Shown: piece after piece, positions 1 to 11,124 of the stretch | How positions within the stretch are numbered: position 1 is the stretch's first letter | Layout: each line of letters opens with the position of its first letter | From: Panaeolus papilionaceus | Lineage: Eukaryota > Basidiomycota > Agaricomycetes > Agaricales | Assembly: GCA_015501605.1 (NCBI GenBank) | Contig: JADNRZ010000025.1 | Coordinates: 496,001-560,000 of the forward strand | DNA length: 64,000 nt | Direction: 5' to 3' | Program-made: the position numbers and the translations under genes | The notes under the pieces: model-generated | The model's database searches: none | What the model saw: only the letters and a program-made list of their open reading frames with translations | Told to the model about the DNA's origin: nothing

Positions 1-1673
1 ATGAATATTTTAACGAAATAACATTTTTATTCCATGTATCTGTGATATTTCGTGTAAAACATATTTATTGGAAATTGTTGTGAATTTCTCAAAATGAAAT
101 ACATCTTTTTGTCACTTTAATCACAAAATCACGTGGAGGCTAGTCGAAAAAGCATGGGCCCTATCTTACATTGAAGAAGAAGATGAGGATTACGCCTGCA
201 AGACCACCAGCTGCCCAGAATTCCAAGGGAGTGAATAGTAGAATTTTACAGGTTGAAGTACTTCGCGGTGAGACATTCTGGTCAACGACGGTCAGCATAC
301 TGAACATTGCCACATTCGGAATCATCGACAGACACGGCAAATTCAACAAAGCATGATGATTAAATTTGGTGACGTTGATAACCTTGCCCGAGTATGAAGC
401 CATTTTCTTTCGTCAACTTTCGACTCCTCAACCTCCTCGGCGATAGTCAAACTTTGTAAGCACCCATGGCTGTTTCTGGTGTGTTTAGGGGGGGGGGGGG
501 GGGTCGAGTGAGTATCGCAAACAGGATGCAAGCGCCACGCAGAGTCAATTACCTCGTCACCCTGACTGCACACCCAGTCCTTAATGGCAGATAACAGGGA
601 GATAGCTACTCGTAGTTGGCTTACTTGGACAGTGAAGTTCGAGCATTGTTCGCGCAATTTGTCAATACGTTGACCCATGTTCACTAGGCTGCTTCCACAT
701 CATAAATTGACCGTAACACACCAAAGCACCATGCCCTGAGTTTTAAATCTGCTCGCATATGACCACTAGTGACATTGAAGCCCCATAAAACCTGGAATCT
801 ATTCCAGTCAAACTGATTCTCGCCAGTCGTCAGCGAGTTGGGACACAGTTACCTCCCAGACTTCGAGAGGCAAGTATGCTACAGCCCTGTTTTCCCGTGT
901 TGGGAAGGTTTGAAGCAAATAGATAAGCCACAGTCGGACAAATTATTCGATCGGAACCGTTCGTGTCGTGAAGGCAGGTAAATGATCCTGAGTCTTGACC
1001 GTCGGTGGCACTGACGGTGATAGGTGAATTGGTCGCATCACTTCCTGGACGAAATTTCACGCCGGAAACCTGGTCTCTTCTATGAATCATGCGTGAAAGA
1101 CAAAAGATGTCCCATCTCAATATGCTGTTTGTGTCGTTCTTGTGAATCGAGGACTGAAATTGACCCTCGCTGAATCACTGAACAATGGATGTCGGGATGA
1201 ATCATGTGATCACGATGTCCAAATGAACCGAGCAACTCAATATCAACTCAAACCACAACCTCGAAGTTGCTTGCTGAACGTCATCGCTTCTTCGACTTGT
1301 ATTAGATCTTGGATTCATTTTTGACTGCTACTACTGACTAGTCGTAAGTTTATGATCCGTGTTCGAACATCATTCGACGACTGACTGAGCTCTAGACAAC
1401 AGCCGCGACTCTTGTTCACCGACAACCATCTGCATTCCTCAATTGACCATCGTGTCAAGGCCACCATAGACACTTCAATTATTCACTCTTATCTGGTACG
1501 CCCATTGTTATTCTCCTTTCGCAGCTCTCTGACGTGTTATAAACTAGTATCTGCTCCCCAACTTTGCCTCTAATACCACTCATCGTCGATACTCCAATTC
1601 CAACTTCAGCTCGTTGACAAGAGCTAACGAGAAGATACCTCCAATCAATACTCTCATCAGAAGCTTCAAAAAA
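1..1673. other. Gene-poor left end
   Basis: This stretch before the first kinase gene holds only short reading frames without recognisable domains. A run of 16 G residues lies at 488-503 and is a likely slippage or assembly weak spot. The one weak gene candidate is listed separately at 161-403. Nothing else could be supported. Confidence 0.5.
161..403 (-). CDS. Possible small one-TM protein (weak)
   Basis: An 80-codon frame begins at ATG 403 in a favourable start context (AAAATGGCT). It ends in a hydrophobic stretch of about 18 residues followed by a short basic end, the layout of a small tail-anchored membrane protein. A short intron starting after codon 7 would remove a less hydrophobic insert and leave about 45 residues, but no consensus donor is obvious there. 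I recognise no family. It could equally be a chance frame; it is kept only because start context and membrane segment coincide. Confidence 0.2.
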   Translation of the reverse strand: MASYSGKVINVTKFNHHALLNLPCLSMIPNVAMFSMLTVVDQNVSPRSTSTCKILLFTPLEFWAAGGLAGVILIFFFNVR

Positions 1674-4050
1674 ATGAGCGAAGGCGTCATTAAAGAGTCA
1701 ACTCAAGATATTCTTGAGCTCCTCCACGCTGATCTGGACACACAAATTACTGCCCTCACCACCAAACGAGCCATCACCATCCTCCGGAGTACGCTCAGCG
1801 ACAAGGACTGTTCAAACTTCCTTGAAAGCACCAACCTTTGGTCTGCGAAAAGCTCATGGAGAGGTCTGCCAAAGAGAGCGACTTCGCATCGAAGGTTAAC
1901 CAGCCACCTCCATGATATCATGCTGGCCATATTCCGGTACTTCAACTACATCGCAAAGTCTCAGAAATCATTGGAGTCTACCACGCAGACATCAAAGACC
2001 AGGCTCACCCGTTCAATGCGCAACGCAGGTCCTACTCTTCCTGGTGGCTCGGCCCCTCAACCAGAACGCGTTCTCCACTTGCTGCCTCGGCCAAGGCGAG
2101 GCCCTGAGCCACTAAAGAGACTTCCGGACGGCCTCATAACCGGAATAAGCAACCACTTCAAGCCCAGCTCTAAAGATGATTCGTGGTATAGAGCTGTTGC
2201 AGCTTTCGATGTCAGAACAGATCGCGAGTGGCAGGCCAGCGATTCAGCCACCTGGTTGTTTGATCTCGCATACTACGCTCAGTAAGTCTTTTCGTTCAAG
2301 GTGATAATTCTCGTTGTCAAGTACACTGACAATATCTTTAGGGAGACGTTTGCTACTCAGAAGACTCGCCAGTTTGTTTATGGGCTGGTCATTACCGAGT
2401 CTCATCTTAGGATCTATCGTTTCGATCGCTGTGGCGTCGTAGAGTGGCCGTGGCTTAATTACTGCAAAGATCCTGCTATCCTCGTCCGCACCCTTCTTCT
2501 TATTGGGAACCACGATCTGAAAACGATTGGCGTCGACCCGACTGTGACGTTCAACACCAACAACCAGCGCGTGTTCGTATTGACTAGGAACCGCAAACCC
2601 GTTGTTTATACCCAAGTCGAGACTTCCTTGGCAAGTACCGAGCTCTGCGAACGCGCCACAATGTGTTGGATTGTTGAGGACAAGTCTGGAAACAGGTTCC
2701 TATTGAAGCAACAGTTCTCCGACGTGAAGAGGTTGACGGAGGGGACATTTTTGAAAGGTGTTGACACGCCTGGCATCATGAAGATCCACTTTGAACAGCG
2801 CTACGAGAAGGTCTCTACGAGCAGAGGAGAGCGAAAGCCATACCCCGATAGCTTCTACGACCGTGTCATGGTTCGAAGTATCTTGGATCTCTATGGAGCA
2901 CCCATTGATCTTGTAAAGTCACGTCTGGGACTTCTGCTTGCGATGCACGACGTTATTGCTGGTGCGTACCACTGATCTCTTGATACTCGCGTCAAATCTA
3001 ACATGTAAACTTATTCCGCAGGACACCGCGACTTATGGCTCAAGCATAACGTCCTTCACCGTGACATCAGCTTCGGAAACATACTGTACGCCGACATCGA
3101 GGCTAATGCCACCAATGCAGTGGAACCAACGCGACCCCATGGCGTATTGATTGATTTTGATCTATCTTTACATTACGATCCCAAGCTACCAAGGGATAAG
3201 TATGAGGTCGCAAATCAAACAGTGCGTCCATACCCATCATACGTCTGCCAATGCACGAGTTTTCTCAATTCTTTCTTAACAGGGCACAACGTCCTTCCAG
3301 TCTCTGAATACTCTTTCCAGCGACTGGTTTGAGACCTCTCCAAGGGCACTTTGGAAGCCTCTCCACGACCACATCGAGGAACTTGAGAGTTTCTTCTGGG
3401 TGTTGTATTGGACGACAAGCCTCTACGGACCGCCAGAGGAAATAGAACGGCTGAAGCGCGCTCATCTGGCTGCGGGAAAGACGCTGGACACGTTCATTCG
3501 ACCTCCCAGTGATCTCGACCTCGAATTCGACAACACGGACTGGGAAACGTCTGCTAAACACAAGATTAACGTTTTACGCTATAAGCGCTCATCTCTCGCT
3601 ATCCCCAGACCCGGCTGGGGAAAAGCTTACGAGGAGCTCATCCAGTCTTTTGTGTCATTCTGCGACACCCAGAGTAAGAGGAAGATGAGGGAAGCCTGTC
3701 GTGGTGGCCGCGAAGATCCTGTGACAATGGAAGAATCACGCGAGAGGGCACCGAAAGACTACGAAGCGGTCTTGGAGCTCTTCCGAAAGGCGATCAAGGA
3801 TCTTGAGGCGGAATCGAAGGCGGCTGTGGAACCCAAACGCGCTGGTAGGCCTTTGCGAGAGCTTTATGAGTCAAGGAAGGGGGCCCAGCTTCCCCCTGCT
3901 CCTGCGTATAGCGCGAAACAGAAGAGGTCGAGGGAATACGAGGATGAGACGCCAACAGATCCGATCACGGAACCTGCAGACTCCCCACATAGCAAGAGGG
4001 GAAAAACTACATCTTACTCGGGTCGCATTGTCCCTTCAGCGACGTTTTAA
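1674..4050 (+). CDS. FunK1-type protein kinase
   Basis: Four exons (1674-2281, 2342-2961, 3022-3221, 3283-4050) join in frame to 731 residues. The three introns are of ordinary fungal size with GTAAGT or GTGCGT donors. The start at 1674 follows AAAAAA and is the first ATG of the frame. The kinase core shows a lysine in FLLKQQF (about residue 325), the catalytic loop HRDISFGN (422-429), and DFD (454-456) in place of the usual DFG. A TGTTSFQS segment like the family's TGT-F-S activation motif and an LESFFWVLYW helix follow. This is the FunK1 pattern, a kinase family expanded in multicellular basidiomycetes with unknown substrates. The tail after about residue 620 is basic and Pro/Arg-rich, perhaps a nuclear signal. 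A broken paralogue lies downstream at 8350-10662, beyond a transposon. Confidence 0.88.
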
Positions 4051-4551
4051 CCGCTATCTCATTCTTGAAATCATTTTATTTCTCTCTTTATTATATCCCT
4101 TTGTTACGGACCTGTAATTTTATTTCCCTGCCCATGTCATACTCGTAAATTTACAGCGCACTTCTGCCCTGAAGTGACGATCAGAGCGGAATTTACGAGG
4201 GATGCAAATCTTCTGTCATTACTTCAAAGAATTTTATGACCATGCCGCCGTGTCAAGACTCCGAAAGAGAGATGTTCGGCTTGCTTTGCAGGTTTGTATT
4301 CCTGGCTTTAAGAGCCTTGTGTATCGCATCATACCGTCAGATTATCATGAGTTTATCACTCATGAATAACCTAATTAGCCCACAACCTATTGATGGAACT
4401 TGCAACACAACAGTAATACCCTCAGCTGGCCAATCAGTGACGTCGCTAGTCTGACCCTAGTGTTTGCGCGGATACGAGGATGTTCATAGGCGCCAAATAA
4501 TTTAAACTATCCAATTCTCTAGTACGGTTGTGACTCATGTGCGTGGGCGAG
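4051..4551. other. Spacer between kinase and transposon
   Basis: This is the 3' flank of the kinase gene up to the transposon target site. It holds a nested inverted repeat (4142-4199), listed separately, and no supported gene. Confidence 0.5.
4142..4199. repeat. Nested inverted repeat (hairpin)
   Basis: CTCGTAAATT (4142-4151) is matched exactly by its reverse complement at 4190-4199. Inside it, CACTTC (4159-4164) pairs with GAAGTG (4171-4176) around a six-base loop. It lies about 90 nt past the kinase stop codon, so it could form a hairpin in a long 3' UTR, or be a remnant of a small foldback element. The sequence shows only the symmetry; the role is not known. Confidence 0.45.
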
Positions 4552-4553
4552 TA

Positions 4554-4587
4554 AGGTAGAAACCGTGCGTTGGTTACATCACGTGAT
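4554..4587 (+). repeat. Left terminal inverted repeat
   Basis: 34 bp starting AGGTAGAAACCGTGCGTTG and ending ACATCACGTGAT, directly after the TA at 4552-4553. It pairs with 7556-7592. Confidence 0.9.
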
Positions 4588-4858
4588 AAAGCGTGATGAA
4601 GCGTGATGAAATCCGACTTATTTCATAGTAATTTCTTCGGGGCACTCGCAATTCAAGCTATATTAAGAATCTGTTTGCAAGAGATTGTAGATAAAATGAA
4701 AATGAAAAGATTCTTGCAAAAACTTTTCCAAAAATGGGAAAATTGAACATGCCCCGAAGAAAATGGCACAGGGTACCTACATTAATTAGGCATGTGGCCG
4801 GAAATGATCATCAATCTCATCCATCTTCTACAGCTCTGTGCAGCAAAATCAGTATACT

Positions 4859-7369
4859 ATGGCCAAGCGAAAGTATAACCCAGTCAATAACCTTACTGGA
4901 TATACCAAACCTAAAGAAAAACGGAGGAAAATTGGTAAAGGAGTGGCTTCAGAGCCTAAAAAGAGCAATAGAAACAAGGAAAATGAGGTATATATCATAT
5001 CCTGGGTGTTGATCTCACTGATCTAATAACTTTAAAGCCTCTTAGCAACACTCAGAAAACTAGAAAGTCGAAAAGACAGCAATCCAAATACCTTTCTAAG
5101 CCCACCAGCTTATGGAATGAGCCCAAAACCCATCCATCAAGGTTTAGCCCCTATCCCCGATCCTCTGCTCCTTCTCCCTCGCAAATCCCTCAAACCACAA
5201 TGACTGGTGGTGAAGCAGAGTCCTCTAATGTCTTAATTGACATTTCAACACACTCAGATCGTCTTCCATCCACTGATAATCACAATAACAATGTACCAAT
5301 CATTGAATCTCCCCCATCTCCTCCATCTCCTCCATCTCCCTCACTTCCATCACATCTAATCCAGCAATCTGGGACATTACCTGATCCTGAGACTAGCACT
5401 GATAGTGAGATTGAAGACTGTGATGAAGAAGTGCATGATTCAGACCCTATTGATGACAGTGAAGATGACTCAGCTTCAACTCGACGCCATCAAGGAGTGT
5501 ATCTCTTCACTCCATCAGTGGATGACATGAAAGGGGCAGTCAGAGACCTTGAAGACATGCTAAAGCCACCCCGGAAGGATACTCGAAGGTCATACAAGGA
5601 TCCAGGGTACTGTCAACGAACAAAGGAGAGGTTGAATGCCATGCAGACATTTATGCGGCAATTTATTCTGTTAGAGGAGGAGGAGAATGTTGGGGGTCGT
5701 GGAAACTGGATGCAGGCATCGGTCAAGGCTGCTCGCATCTTGGGTTACAGTAAACTGGGATCGAAGAAGCCTGGAGAGAAGAAAGCAAGGGATCTTAGGA
5801 AATGGGTACGGGACTTCATAAATGATCAGGAGGAGATTCCTGACATGGAGTGGAAAACAAGTGGGAGATCAATGATTGATGATGAAGACATTGCACAGGA
5901 GATCAGGGAGCACTTGCAGTCCTTGCCACCTCATGAAGTTCGTGCTGAGAAGATTGTCAAATTCCTGGACACACCTGAAATGTTGACACGACTGAAACGA
6001 AAGAAGACAATCTCATTAACAACAGCTCAGCGGTGGATGGTAAAGTTGGGTTATTGGTGGAGCTATGATCCAAAGGGGCAGTATGTTGATGGTCATGAAA
6101 GAGATGATGTGTGAGCTTATCGCACTAAATTTCTTGCACAGATGAAAGTCCTGGAGGGCTGTACCATTAAATTCCCATCAAAGGATGGGCCTAGTTCTTC
6201 ACCAAATCCACAGGACACAGGACGACAGGTGGTGTTCTGGTATCATGATGAGTCAACATTCTATGCTCATGACAGGCGCACCTGTCGCTGGATTCATAGC
6301 TCAGAAACAGCAAAACCGTACAAAAAGGGGGAGGGTCAGTCACTAATGGTGGCAGATTTTGTGTCAGCAGAGTATGGCTTTTGTCGTTCAAAGGATGGAA
6401 AGCAGTCAACACAAGTGCTATTCCGTGCAGGGAAAGGTCGGGAGGGGTATTTTGACAATGATGATGTTCGTGCTCAACTCCGCACTGCAATGGAGATTTG
6501 CAAGGAGAACTGGCCCGAGATCGACCATGTCTTCATATTCGACAATGCTAAAACTCACACTAAGCGTGCAGAGGGAGCCCTATCAGCATTGAAAATGCCC
6601 AAGGGCCCCTCAGCTGTGTTTGGTGTTGATGTTAACGACTTGGGAGAGGATGGTAAACTCCAGTATGTGACAGATGGCAGTATCCTGAAAAAGAGAGTTC
6701 CCATGTCCAATGGTAAATTCTCTAATGGCCGTGAACAACCATTCTACTTTCCCTCCAACCCCGAATCCGATCATCCCCTTGCAGGCCAATTCAAAGGCAT
6801 GGCCAATATTCTCTGGGAGCGGGGCTTTAAAAATGCTCATCAGCTCAAGGCTCAGTGCTCCAAAAAATTCACAGACTGCCCACCAGGACGAACAGATTGC
6901 TGTTGCCGATGCCTTCTCTACAACCAGCCTGATTTTGCGGAAGGAGAATCCATACTTGAGACAGATGCAAAGGAGTTTGGATATCAACTCATTCTTCTGC
7001 CAAAATTCCACTGTGAATTAAACCCTATCGAACAGTGCTGGGGTTATGCAAAACGGAAATATAGAATGTTACCAGCATCATCAAAAGATGAGGATCTGGA
7101 GAGGAATGTGGTTTCATGCATGGATGATATTCCATTGCTAACAATTCGTCGGTAAGTGGTGATTAATATGAAACATTTATAAGTGATTCAAATTATTCAT
7201 TCTAATTGTCACTCATTTTAGCTTTGCTATTCGTGCTCTTAGATTTATGGATGCCTATAGGAAGGGCCTGAATGGCAATCAGGCTGCTTGGGCCAGCAAA
7301 AAGTATCGGGGACATCGAATCATTCCTGACAGTATTCTAGCTGATCTTGAAAAAGCTGGTATTAATTAG
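4859..7369 (+). pseudogene. DDE transposase with in-frame stop
   Basis: The reading frame starts with MAKRKYNPVN at 4859. It has one intron (4988-5037) in the basic, Ser/Pro-rich N-terminal part and one (7152-7221) near the 3' end, finishing at 7369. The N-terminal half (to about 6108) contains helical, likely DNA-binding sequence. The catalytic half carries Asp in HDEST (6247), Asp in FDNAKTH (6541) and Glu in LNPIEQCW (7030), a DDE triad with unusually long D-E spacing (about 162 residues). Between them lies a Cys-rich patch (CCCRCLLYNQPDF). At 6112-6114 a TGA interrupts a motif that other mushroom transposases of this type carry as HER-DVV-YR. Reading through it keeps frame and homology (AYRTKFLAQM follows), so I read it as a nonsense mutation. 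A 33-nt intron removing the stop is the alternative. Confidence 0.8.
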
Positions 7370-7555
7370 GCATTACTGCAGACACTTATTTTTTTCTTGA
7401 AATATAATAGTATAACATATTAAATAGGCACTATATACATATTATCTATGTCAAATGCACCTAATTCTGTTGTATGAGCATGAAATGTGCTGTTTGATGC
7501 GGCCATCACTCGTTATCACTCTTCCCTGGGCAGGCCTGGTCACACTGTGTCACGG

Positions 7556-7592
7556 ATCACGTGATGTAGACCACAACGCACGGTTTCTACCT
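7556..7592 (-). repeat. Right terminal inverted repeat
   Basis: 37 bp. Its reverse complement starts with the same 19 bases as the left end and finishes with the same ACATCACGTGAT; three extra bases lie in the middle. It is followed by TA (7593-7594). Confidence 0.9.
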
Positions 7593-7594
7593 TA

Positions 7595-8349
7595 TTCAAC
7601 CGAATACGCATCGTGAGCCTGAATCACATCGTTGGGAACACGAAGGAATAATGGGGCTACAGTAAATACTTATCGCAATGTAGCCTGACTAATAAACAGT
7701 CATTGCTATGTGCTAGATGTTATTCACCAACTTAAACTCAGGAAATAGGGCATATATAGTTACATAGTTCAAGGAGTATCTTTTAAACGCGTCCTTGGGC
7801 GCTTGTGATCTCATCTGGTTCGTGATCATTACTGGACGCATGAGTCGTGTCTGAAAACAAAAAAATTTAGTTTGTATAAATTAACTCATATGATTATTGC
7901 TTAAACGCTCGAAATGACCTTTTGTGGTTTACCTGTTTGAGTCAGAGCTGAGGCCGGGGGTGAGAGGAGAGGAAGCGCGGTCACGTGAGAGACCTTATTT
8001 AGATCAGAGCTCATTCTCCTACTTGCTTAAAACTTAACTTCCACCATCTTATCCACATTCATCTCTCGCAGCTCTTTTTTCAGTGCTGAGGCGGATAGCA
8101 AGGCGTGATATGGATAAGGTTGCATGAAGATAAGGACTAAAACCGAATTTGACAGTCGTTATCAAGAGACAAACGATCCGACTCTTGAAATCATTTGTCT
8201 GCGAAGGTTGCCGTTCAAATCATATCAAGTATTACATTGGGACGAAGTGCGTATATGTCTTGTACTTTCTTTTTAACCAAAGCATGCTGACCAAGTCGCT
8301 GCAGCACTAGCAAATCGCTCGCCGACTACGTTCTGGACAACCGTCTACA
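7595..8349. other. Spacer before second kinase copy
   Basis: AT-rich spacer, presumably the old promoter region of the downstream FunK1 copy. No open frame with recognisable domains and no clear core promoter were seen. Confidence 0.5.
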
Positions 8350-10662
8350 ATGGACAGAACACTCCTTGCCTCCAATGTGATAACCGAAATTCTCAAAGAG
8401 ATAGAGGGTAATGTAATGAGTCTCAAGAGACTACGTCTCGAAAGATTTTTGGACGAGTCAACTACAAAACTGGAATGCGAGCGTTTCGCCCAACTAACGA
8501 ATTTGTGCGACCACACCCGATCCGAGTGGCGTGACTTTCCCTCCTACGAGCCTGGAGCCCATATACGTGCCTCTCAGGAGGATTATTGCTACAGTCCTAG
8601 ACCACTTCAATCACTTGGAGGCAACGTACGCCCTCAAATCCCTATCCTTCACACTGGACACCCCTGCACCCGTGCAGGGGCCCTCCGGACGACGACGATC
8701 ACCACGGGGATCAGCCCCTAACCCATGTCGTCAGCTGTACATGGAATACAGCCCTCCTCCGGCTGACATGCAGGAACACGATGTAAAGTTCTATCCAGAT
8801 GGTTTAATCACGGGCACAGACAATCGGTTCGAAGGCAAAAAACAGGACAACTGGTTCGAGCGTTGCGTGGCCTTCATGGATGTCAAGTTGGACTGTAAGG
8901 TCAATGACATTGATGAGAAGTGGTTGGCTCAGCTTGGATTCTACGCAAGGTCGGTCTATATTTGTATTAATGATTTAGAACTGCGACTAATTGTAACTTT
9001 TATGCAGGGAGTGCTTCGTTGGCCAGATGACACGAAGTTTTGTTTGGGGTTTAAATGTAACGGAGAGACGGCTGCAGTTGTATCGCTTTGATCACTGCGG
9101 TGTTGAAGTGTCTGAATGGCTCCAGTATCACAAAGAGCCACGACTGTTGATCCAAGTAGCCCTTCTAATCGCGAATCACAACGCAAAAAATATTGGCGTC
9201 GATCCTACGGTGTATTTCGACGGCAACAACCGCCGTGTGTTCACCATGAAGCGCAAGGGAAAGGAGATAACACTCACCGAGGTGAAGAGGCGTTTCCGTT
9301 TTTCCGATTCACTCGGGCGAGGCACGATGTGCTGGAGGGTGCGAGACGGAAATGGAGGGTTTCTGATTCTTAAGCAGCAGTTTGTGGAGGATGCACGTCT
9401 AGGTTCAGAGGCGGAGATTCTGAACGGCCTCGATATCCCCGGTGTAGTCAAGATGCATGCTTTCAGGTCTTTCCCCAGCTCTCGTGACTCTTCCAACAGG
9501 GGATTGAAAAGGACCGAGGAGCGAAATGGATTTCGGGACCGCGTCATGCAACGGATATTGCTCGACGAGCACGATAGTGTTGTGAGCAAGGTTTGTCCCG
9601 AATGGACCTATTGGTCGCCCTTCGTGATGCCATTTTTGGTGAGTATTCAGTCTTATAGAACCAGGGACTGTGTACTCATTGACGTTCTTGTATCTATAGC
9701 CCACCAGGCTTTTTGGAAGAAGGGTATTCTACATGGAGACATGAGTTGGAACAACATAGTATACGCAGCCAAGACCGATAAAAGCCCCCATGGCGTCCTG
9801 ATTGACTTTGACGGGTCAATCAATTATCACAACGCCTCCAGGGAGGAGTTGCTGGCCGTCAATAGTTTGGTACGTCGCTTTTTGTGCCTCTCCGAAGTTA
9901 AGAGGACTGCGGCTAATTCTATACTTGTAGGCGACTCCAGGCTTCCAATCGCTCAACATTAGGAAGTGTCGTGGGTATCGGAACCCGAAGGTTGCTCCTA
10001 TTCTTCGAGATCACATGGACGATCTCGAGTCCTTCTTTTGGATTTTGCACTGGACGACGGTTCTTAATCCATCGCCAGAGATTCTAGATGCCCACTGGTC
10101 AAAGTACACGTCAGCAGGTGGCAATCCAGAAGCATATGAAGCCCCACAAAACCACGATGCTCTAGCAGAGCTGAACAACGAAGACGCAGCGTCTTCAAAT
10201 ACTTATACCACGTTCGCAATGGCGGTTCGAAAGGACGACTACTGCTTCCACACCCAACCAGGTTGGGGACCGGCAGTCACCTCCTTGAACGACAAACTCG
10301 CTGCTTTCTTTTTCGAGAAGTCGAAGGCACGCCGTGTTGCATTCTACACAGGACACCAGATGGAGATTGAAGATTCTATTCGATCAGCGCCTGCAGACTA
10401 TGAGGCGGTTCTCGATATGTTTAATGACGCTATCAGGGCGTTGAGAGTCGAGTTGAACACTATCAAACCATCGACAGGGAGGGTTCGACGTAGCAAGCGA
10501 CTCCGCGAACTTGAGCTGGGTATTTCAGACGAAAATGCCATGTTGGCGGATGTTGTCATTCTTCAGGAGAAGCTAGAAAGACCCCGAAAGCGCCGTCTTG
10601 TTCATGAGGCGCTTGTTGATAGCTATTTTCAAAATCAACATCCAACTGTCAACTTGCGGTAA
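8350..10662 (+). pseudogene. FunK1 kinase copy with two frameshifts
   Basis: This copy aligns along its length with the kinase at 1674-4050 and has the same intron positions (8950-9007, 9639-9699, 9870-9930). Two frame changes break it. One lies near 8540, where the SEWRDFP segment continues only in the next frame. The other lies at about 9580-9600, where conserved LLVALRDAIF (matching LLLAMHDVIA of the intact gene) is in a different frame from upstream DRVMQRILLDEHD. Otherwise the kinase signature is kept: a lysine in FLILKQQF, HGDMSWNN as catalytic loop (Gly for Arg in HRD) and DFDGS. The last exon (9931-10662) is open with a basic tail. It is either a recently broken gene or carries sequence errors; two separate shifts favour a pseudogene. 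Confidence 0.75.
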
Positions 10663-11124
10663 CTAGAGTCTTGTGATGATTCCCTCACCTTTTTAGATCC
10701 TCTTCAGTTCTGACTTTATTTTGGTAATGCTACGTGAAGTTTCGTCTCGGATTTCTCTCTATTCCACTGATCGGATGTAATTCTACTGTACTTAGTATTG
10801 TTTGCGCTTTTTTTTTTTTTTTGCCTACATCGACTAATAATTTGCAAAAACTGACCCTTTAATCGGGGTCAGGATACATATATTCAACGTGTTAAAGGAG
10901 GATTCGGCCATTGGAAATTGGAACAAAAAAAAAATAGAATAATCTAGAACATTTGTGGGAAGATTACCAAACACGATTAATATTCGGGGCCAATATATTT
11001 TCGCGTATAACTTGATCCCCCACGTCCTCCTCGTTCCTCTTCATCATTAACGACGACCAAAGCTTGTGCTTTGATCTTTTTGTTGTAGAAATTTTCGTTG
11101 AATTCCTTGTCGACATCTTGAATA
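10663..11124. other. Spacer with homopolymer tracts
   Basis: This joins the end of the broken kinase to the TPR/J-protein gene. It contains a poly-T run near 10809-10822 and A-runs near 10925, typical of fungal promoter or terminator DNA. A long frame on the minus strand here is antisense to the next gene's first exon and was not accepted. Confidence 0.5.

Larger units (their letters stand above)
4554..7592 (+). mobile_element. TA-flanked DNA transposon with TIRs
   Basis: A 3.04-kb element begins AGGTAGAAACCGTGCGTTG and ends with its reverse complement. The left terminal repeat is 34 bp and the right 37 bp, differing by a 3-bp gap and a few bases. Each end is flanked by TA (4552-4553 and 7593-7594), the target duplication expected of the Tc1/mariner (IS630-like) superfamily. 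Two exact copies of GCGTGATGAA (4591-4610) and a related decamer (4581-4590) lie just inside the left end and may be transposase binding sites. The element carries one transposase gene reading rightward. It sits between two FunK1 copies. The near-perfect ends suggest a fairly recent insertion, but the transposase has an in-frame stop, so this copy is probably non-autonomous now. Confidence 0.9.

Noticed and set aside
343..684. 113-codon minus-strand frame starting MNMGQRIDKL
   Set aside because: Crosses the 16-G run, has no domain and no clear continuation; the start peptide might be a real short exon but nothing supports it.
6109..6141. 33-nt intron in the transposase
   Set aside because: Possible GT-AG, but the translated segment continues the conserved motif and the size is very small, so a nonsense codon is preferred.
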